Shown here piece by piece: positions 59,701 through 64,000 of a stretch of 64,000 bases of DNA. The position numbers and the translations under genes are program-made. The notes beneath the pieces were generated by a model. That model did no database searches. It saw nothing but the letters and a program-made list of their open reading frames with translations, and was not told the DNA's origin. The stretch spans positions 124,001 to 188,000 of the forward strand of contig JAIVFJ010000024.1 of the NCBI GenBank assembly GCA_025765615.1, given 5' to 3'. The DNA is from Zopfochytrium polystomum. Its lineage: Eukaryota; Chytridiomycota; Chytridiomycetes; Chytridiales; Chytridiaceae. The first letter of the stretch is position 1. The number at the start of each line of letters is the position of its first letter.

Positions 59701-59802
59701 TGGAACCTTCTAGAACATTCCTTCATGGAACCTTCTGGAACCTTCTGGAACCTTCTAGAACATTCCTTCATGGAACCTTGTGGAACCTTCTGGAACCTTC
59801 TT
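59701..59802 (+). promoter_or_regulatory. Array of heat-shock-element-like GAA/TTC units
   Basis: Alternating GAA and TTC triplets with 2-nt spacers, the heat-shock-factor site pattern. From 59728 to 59765 eight units are perfect in a row, and from 59783 to 59800 four more. A further GAA-CT-TTC lies near 59871. The same array is in all other LTR copies, one module shorter at 30903. Confidence 0.7.
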
Positions 59803-59910
59803 TGCTTTCCTGACTTGTCTTGTTGTCATTGGTATCATTGGTATCATTGTATTACTAATTGCTCTTTCTGGAACTTTCTTGGAGTCTTGACAAGGAACAC
59901 TCTCAAAGGG

Positions 59911-59917
59911 TATAAAA
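59911..59917 (+). promoter_or_regulatory. LTR TATA box
   Basis: TATAAAA, 35 nt upstream of AAGTGAATTAT, the predicted transcript start. Confidence 0.75.
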
Positions 59918-60028
59918 GGGGGATGGGGGACCTGTCCCATCCCTCAAGTGAATTATTGTTTCCAATACAATCATCACTCCTCTCAGTTCCTTGTCTGCCT
60001 TGTCCTGTCCTGCCCTGTTCCTGACATC

Positions 60029-60039
60029 ATAATTCACTT
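60029..60039 (+). promoter_or_regulatory. Self-priming primer-binding site, right copy
   Basis: ATAATTCACTT, 2 nt after the LTR end, an exact 11-nt reverse complement of AAGTGAATTAT at 59946–59956. Flanking bases do not pair, so the match is exactly 11 nt. Confidence 0.82.
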
Positions 60040-60048
60040 CACCCTCTC

Positions 60049-60401
60049 TGTTATGAATCACCCTCTGGAAACCTCTGGAACCTTCTAGAACATTCCTTCA
60101 TGGAACCTTCTGGAACCTTCTGGAACCTTCTAGAACATTCCTTCATGGAACCTTGTGGAACCTTCTGGAACCTTCTTTGCTTTCCTGACTTGTCTTGTTG
60201 TCATTGGTATCATTGGTATCATTGTATTACTAATTGCTCTTTCTGGAACTTTCTTGGAGTCTTGACAAGGAACACTCTCAAAAGGTATAAAAGGGGGATG
60301 GGGGACCTGTCCCATCCCTCAAGTGAATTATTGTTTCCAATACAATCATCACTCCTCTCAGTTCCTTGTCTGCCTTGTCCTGTCCTGCCCTGTTCCTGAC
60401 A
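60049..60401 (+). repeat. Solo LTR nested in the leader, target-site duplication CTCTC
   Basis: A 353-bp LTR flanked by CTCTC on both sides (60044–60048 and 60402–60406). It interrupts the leader that is continuous in the left copy. It carries its own TATA box and AAGTGAATTAT at 60321. Confidence 0.95.
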
Positions 60402-60424
60402 CTCTCCCACTACTCTCTGCCATC

Positions 60425-61348
60425 ATGTCTGACCCAAACAACACCTTCCCTGATGCAACTGCCTTCCAAGCCTTGATGGACCAATTACAAGCCCTTTCAA
60501 GACAGACACACCAACTTCAAGAACAAGTCCTTCACCAGCAGCACCAGCTTCAACAACAACTTCACCAACAAGAACATCAAGCTCTTCCCCTGCCTCAAGC
60601 CAACCAAGCAAGAGAGCCCAAGGTTCCCAGCCCTGACAAGTTCACTGGGCTGGCCAAAGACCTTAGGAACTTCATGGCCACTGTGGAGAATGTCATCCTT
60701 CTCCAACCTTCAAGATTTCCCAGTGAGCAAGTCAAGGTTCTTTTCACAAGCACCCTCCTGTCTGGTCAAGCTCAATCATGGTACAGATCTCTCCCAAGCA
60801 CACCCACCACCCTGCAAGAGCTCTGGGAGGGGCGGGAGGCTACCTTTGGTGACCCCTACGCATCTTGGACAGCAAGATCCAAGCTCAAGCATATCAAGCA
60901 AGGAAAGCAATCTTGTGTGGCCTACACCAACCAATTCAAGCAACTAGCCAGAGACTCTGGATACAATGATGCAGCTCTGATGGAGCTGTACCATGATGGT
61001 CTCCATGAGTCTATCCAAGACATGCTCGCCCAGTCTCTGCACATCCCTGAGACCTTGGAAGAGTACATTCTCCTTGCCATCAAGATTGACAACAGACTCT
61101 ACTCCAAGAGGCTGAAGCAAAGACAAGTAGGAACTACATCAAGACCTACCCCAGTTCCTCAAGCTCTTACAGTTCCTGAACCCATGCAAGTGGATGCAGT
61201 TGAGACACTTCCTAAGGGTCCTCTGAGCCAAGAGGAGAAAACAAGGAGGGCCCAGCAGGGACTGTGTTTTTACTGTGGCTCCAAGGAGCATGCTGTCAAG
61301 GACTGCCCAAGGAAGAAGCACCCAAACTCCCAGGTCCAGGCTCACTGA
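60425..61348 (+). CDS. gag: Gag polyprotein of the right Gypsy element
   Basis: 307 residues with a translation identical to the left copy. The start MSDPNN is the first ATG after the LTR in the undisturbed leader. Because of the nested LTR, an upstream ATG in the LTR is in frame at 60323 and could add 34 residues. The single zinc knuckle C-FY-C-GSKEH-AVKD-C is near the end. The stop lies inside the loop of the predicted frameshift structure. Confidence 0.94.
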   Translation: MSDPNNTFPDATAFQALMDQLQALSRQTHQLQEQVLHQQHQLQQQLHQQEHQALPLPQANQAREPKVPSPDKFTGLAKDLRNFMATVENVILLQPSRFPSEQVKVLFTSTLLSGQAQSWYRSLPSTPTTLQELWEGREATFGDPYASWTARSKLKHIKQGKQSCVAYTNQFKQLARDSGYNDAALMELYHDGLHESIQDMLAQSLHIPETLEEYILLAIKIDNRLYSKRLKQRQVGTTSRPTPVPQALTVPEPMQVDAVETLPKGPLSQEEKTRRAQQGLCFYCGSKEHAVKDCPRKKHPNSQVQAH

Positions 61349-61384
61349 GGGGCAATTCCCTGGACCCTCCTCCAAGCTGCCCCT
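61321..61384 (+). promoter_or_regulatory. -1 ribosomal frameshift signal (slippery site plus pseudoknot)
   Basis: C CCA AAC at 61321–61327 sits in the gag frame as X XXY YYZ. After a 5-nt spacer, GGTCCAGG (61333–61340) pairs with CCTGGACC (61359–61366). AGGGGC in the loop (61348–61353) can pair with GCCCCT (61379–61384) to form an H-type pseudoknot. Pol lies exactly one frame back. The same sequence is in the left copy. Confidence 0.8.
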
Positions 61385-64000
61385 GTTTCATCACCACCAC
61401 CAGCACCACAAACACCTCAGATTCCAAGCCCCACCAACTCACCATGGATGTCAAGATTCAACTCTCACCCAAGTCAACCATCACAACCAAGGCCCTTATC
61501 GACTCTGGATCATCCTGCAACATCATTGATGCCACCCTTGCCAAGTCTTGTGCCATTCCCACCATCAAGAAATCCACACCCCTCAAGGTCCACTTTGCCA
61601 ATCATGCTCTGTTCAAGGAAATCAGCCATGAAACCAAGCTAAACCTCCACATCCAAGACTTTCCACCATCCATGGTCAATCTGGAAGTATTGGATCTTGG
61701 CTCACCCACATTCTCTGTCATCCTGGGATTACCATGGCTGCAAGCCCAGAACCCTGCCATTGATTGGGTCACTGGTCAAGTCCAACCTCCACCAATCGGA
61801 ACAGTCACCCAAAACTCAAGTCAAGCCCCCAAGTCTCATGCTCTCAAGCCCTTGATTCAAGATTCACAGCCAGCCAAGACTCAAGTTCCACAGTTCACAG
61901 TTCACAGTCAAGATTCAAGTAGAGCTCATAGAGCTCACAGTCATGGCCATGACTCTTGTTCACAGAACCCACAGTCAAAGATTCAAGTACCACAGTTCAC
62001 AGTCCACATTCAAGATTCAAGTTCCATAGCTCACAGTCTTTGCCAAGAACAGAACTCTCAGTCAAAGATTCAAGAATCACAGTTCCCAGTCAAGAATTCA
62101 AGCCCCACTGCTGAGGAGCACGACAACCTGGACCCATCAGAACTTTTGCTGGCATCCAAGCTACCAAAAGAATATCTCCCTTATGCTGATGTGTTTTCCA
62201 AGACCAAGGCAGACCTGCTACCAGCTCAGAGGCCTTATGACTGTGAAATCCCACTCAAGGATGAAACTTGCAGCCCACCTTTCAAGCCACTGTACCACCT
62301 CTCTCCACCAGAAGCCAAGGCCCTCCAAGAATACATTGAAGAAATGCTGAACAAGGGATTCATCCAACCTTCCAAGTCACCAGCTGGAGCTCCCATCTTT
62401 TTTGTCAAGAAGAAGGATGGGGGACTGAGACCCTGTGTGGACTACAGAGATCTCAATGAGATGACAGTCAAGAACCGCTATCCACTGCCTCTCATCTCTG
62501 AATTACTGGACAAACTGAGCCATGCAAGGATATTTTCCAAGATTGACCTCAGAGGTGCCTACAATTTGGTCAGAATTAAGCCCCAGGATCAATGGAAGAC
62601 TGCCTTCAGATGCAAATACGGTCACTTTGAGTACTTGGTTATGCCCTTTGGACTTACCAATGCTCCAGCTATTTTCCAAGGCATGATGAATGACATCTTC
62701 AGGGATATTCTGGACCTTTTTGTCATTGTCTACCTGGATGATATCCTGGTATTTTCATCTGACACTGCAAGCCATATGGGACATGTCAAGACTGTCTTGG
62801 AGAGACTCAGACAGCATCACCTCTATGCAAAGCTGGAGAAGTGTGAATTCCACAAGACCTCCATTGAGTTTTTGGGGTTCATTGTGTCTGACAAAGGGAT
62901 CTCCATGGCACCAGACAAGATCCAAACTATTCTTGAATGGAAGGCTCCAAATTCCATCAAGGATGTTCAAAGCTTCCTTGGATTTTGCAACTTCTACAGA
63001 ACCTTCATTGCCAACTATTCTGCCATAGCCAAGCCTCTCACTGATCTCACCAAGAAGACCACCAAGTTTGAATGGACCCCAGCAGCAGAGCAAGCCTGGC
63101 TAGCTCTTAAGACAGCAACCACAAGTGCACCACTCCTTAAGCATGTGGATCCCTTGCTTCCCTTCACCTTGGAAACTGATGCCTCAGACTATGCCCTTGG
63201 CGCTGTTCTGTCCCAGCCAAGCTCTCAGGAACCCTCTGCTCCTCTGCATCCAGTGGCATATTACTCCAGGAAGCTGAACAGTGCTGAGTGTAACTACACA
63301 GTCCATGACAAGGAGTTGCTTGCAATTGTGGAAGCATTCAAATTCTGGAGACACTACTTGGCTGGCTCTAAAGGCATCTCTGTCTATTCTGATCACAAGA
63401 ACCTCACCTTCTTCAGGGCAAGGAGGTTGCTCAAGCAGAGGCATGCCAGGTGGGCTGAACTGCTCTCTGAGTATGACTTTAAGCTGTGCTATTCTCCTGG
63501 CCACCTTAACACTGTGGCTGATGCCCTGTCAAGAAGAACAGACCTTGCACCTGAAGGGGGAGATGGTTTCACCCCACCATCCAAGACACACCTTTCATTG
63601 CTTCCTGACAGTGTGTGGGCCCATGCTATTTCCAAGGACCCCAAGCCTCACAAGATTCAAATCAGCCAAGAAGAGGAAAAACTTGAGATACTCAAGACAA
63701 GGCATGATGCAGCAACAGCTGGACACCCAGGAGAGCACAAGACATATGAGCTTGTTTCCAGAGACTTCTACTGGCCAGGCATGAGGAAGTACATCAAGAA
63801 CTATGTCAGCAGCTGTGAAACCTGTCAAAGAAACAAATCCAGCAGACACAAGCCCTATGGACTTCTGGAGCCCCTCCCAATTGCCATCAGCCCTTGGTCA
63901 TCAATATCCATGGACTTCATTGTGAAACTGCCCCCATCCCATGGATTTGACTCTATCCTTGTTGTCATCTGCAGAAGGACAAAGTTGGCCCATTTCATCC
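61327..64000 (+). CDS. pol: Pol polyprotein of the right Gypsy element (3' partial)
   Basis: Open in the -1 frame from the slippery site to the window end. Aspartic protease has LIDSGSS. A linker rich in Q, S and H with repeated FTVHS/QDSS units follows (about 61850–62100). Reverse transcriptase has FVKKKDGGLRPCVDYRDLN, KIDLRGAYN, MPFGLTNAPA and the catalytic YLDD (about 62731). RNase H has TDASDYALGAVL, DKELLAIVEAF and YSDHKNLTFF. Integrase has the zinc finger HPGEHKTY with CETC and then SMDFI, the first catalytic Asp; the remaining catalytic residues are outside the window. Confidence 0.94.

Larger units (their letters stand above)
59674..60026 (+). repeat. 5' LTR of the right Gypsy element (353 bp)
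   Basis: TGTTATG...CCTGACA. It contains the GAA/TTC array, a TATAAAA box at 59911–59917, and AAGTGAATTAT at 59946–59956, 35 nt downstream of the TATA start. Confidence 0.96.
59674..64000 (+). mobile_element. Ty3/Gypsy LTR retrotransposon, right copy
   Basis: 5' LTR (59674–60026), primer-binding site, leader interrupted by a solo LTR (60049–60401), gag (60425–61348) and pol running past the window end inside integrase. Domain order protease, reverse transcriptase, RNase H, integrase is that of Ty3/Gypsy. The pol frame is open to the window end. No env-like frame can be judged. Confidence 0.96.

Noticed and set aside
59674..60039. A tRNA-type primer-binding site for the Gypsy element.
   Set aside because: No TGG-starting 3' tRNA complement is found after the LTR; the exact 11-nt self-complement is the better explanation.
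59674..60401. Tandem LTRs as a simple LTR–LTR duplication or circular-DNA junction.
   Set aside because: The CTCTC duplication flanks the second LTR, and 22 bp of leader including the primer-binding site lie between them, which fits insertion.
1..64000. CRISPR arrays, rRNA or tRNA genes.
   Set aside because: None seen on reading both strands; the repeats present are LTRs, microsatellites and inverted-repeat elements. A tRNAscan run would be needed to exclude a divergent tRNA.

Overview
The window looks like a nuclear chromosome segment of a zoosporic (chytrid-like) fungus. Genes are split by many short GT–AG introns, mostly 50–70 nt, and most genes match conserved eukaryotic families. The set mixes fungal-type genes (PHO88/SND3, MPP6, a SEC7-type Arf GEF, ATG7) with cilium-linked ones (an LRRC46-like leucine-rich-repeat protein and a centrin). 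That mix is the basis for inferring a flagellated fungus; no rRNA or mitochondrial marker is present to confirm it.

Layout. 1–2053 is the 5' part of a Ty3/Gypsy retrotransposon on the minus strand, and 59674–64000 is a second copy on the plus strand; both run out of the window. Between them: a transposase-like relic (about 2054–2740); LRRC46-like (+) and the eRF1 methyltransferase MTQ2 (+), 27 nt apart; the DNA2 helicase/nuclease (+); the exosome cofactor MPP6 (-), divergent from DNA polymerase epsilon POL2 (+); ATG7 (-); a CRAL-TRIO (Sec14-like) protein (+); an SRPBCC protein (-). A transposon-rich island follows at about 26.5–31.3 kb, holding a Copia relic, a long-inverted-repeat element and two solo Gypsy LTRs with target-site duplications. 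Then come a large bHLH regulator (+), OTU1/YOD1 deubiquitinase (-), a TmcB-like polytopic membrane protein (-), PHO88 (-), centrin (-), a UDP-glucose 4-epimerase (+), a SEC7/BIG Arf GEF (-), a lysyl oxidase (-) and coronin (-). A second Copia relic interrupted by the same inverted-repeat element (57.6–59.0 kb) precedes the right-hand Gypsy copy.

The resident genes do not form one pathway. DNA2, MPP6 and POL2 are neighbours, which places two lagging/leading-strand replication proteins within 14 kb. Intergenic spacers are very short, with several divergent or tandem pairs tens of bases apart.

The most notable biology is in the Gypsy family. Its LTR carries a long run of alternating GAA/TTC units, the heat-shock-factor site pattern. 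An 11-nt primer-binding site just after the LTR is exactly complementary to the predicted 5' end of the transcript, as in self-primed Tf1/sushi elements. Gag and Pol are joined by a C CCA AAC slippery heptamer followed 5 nt later by a stem that can form a pseudoknot. Both copies have identical Gag translations and open Pol frames as far as can be read, so the family looks recently active.
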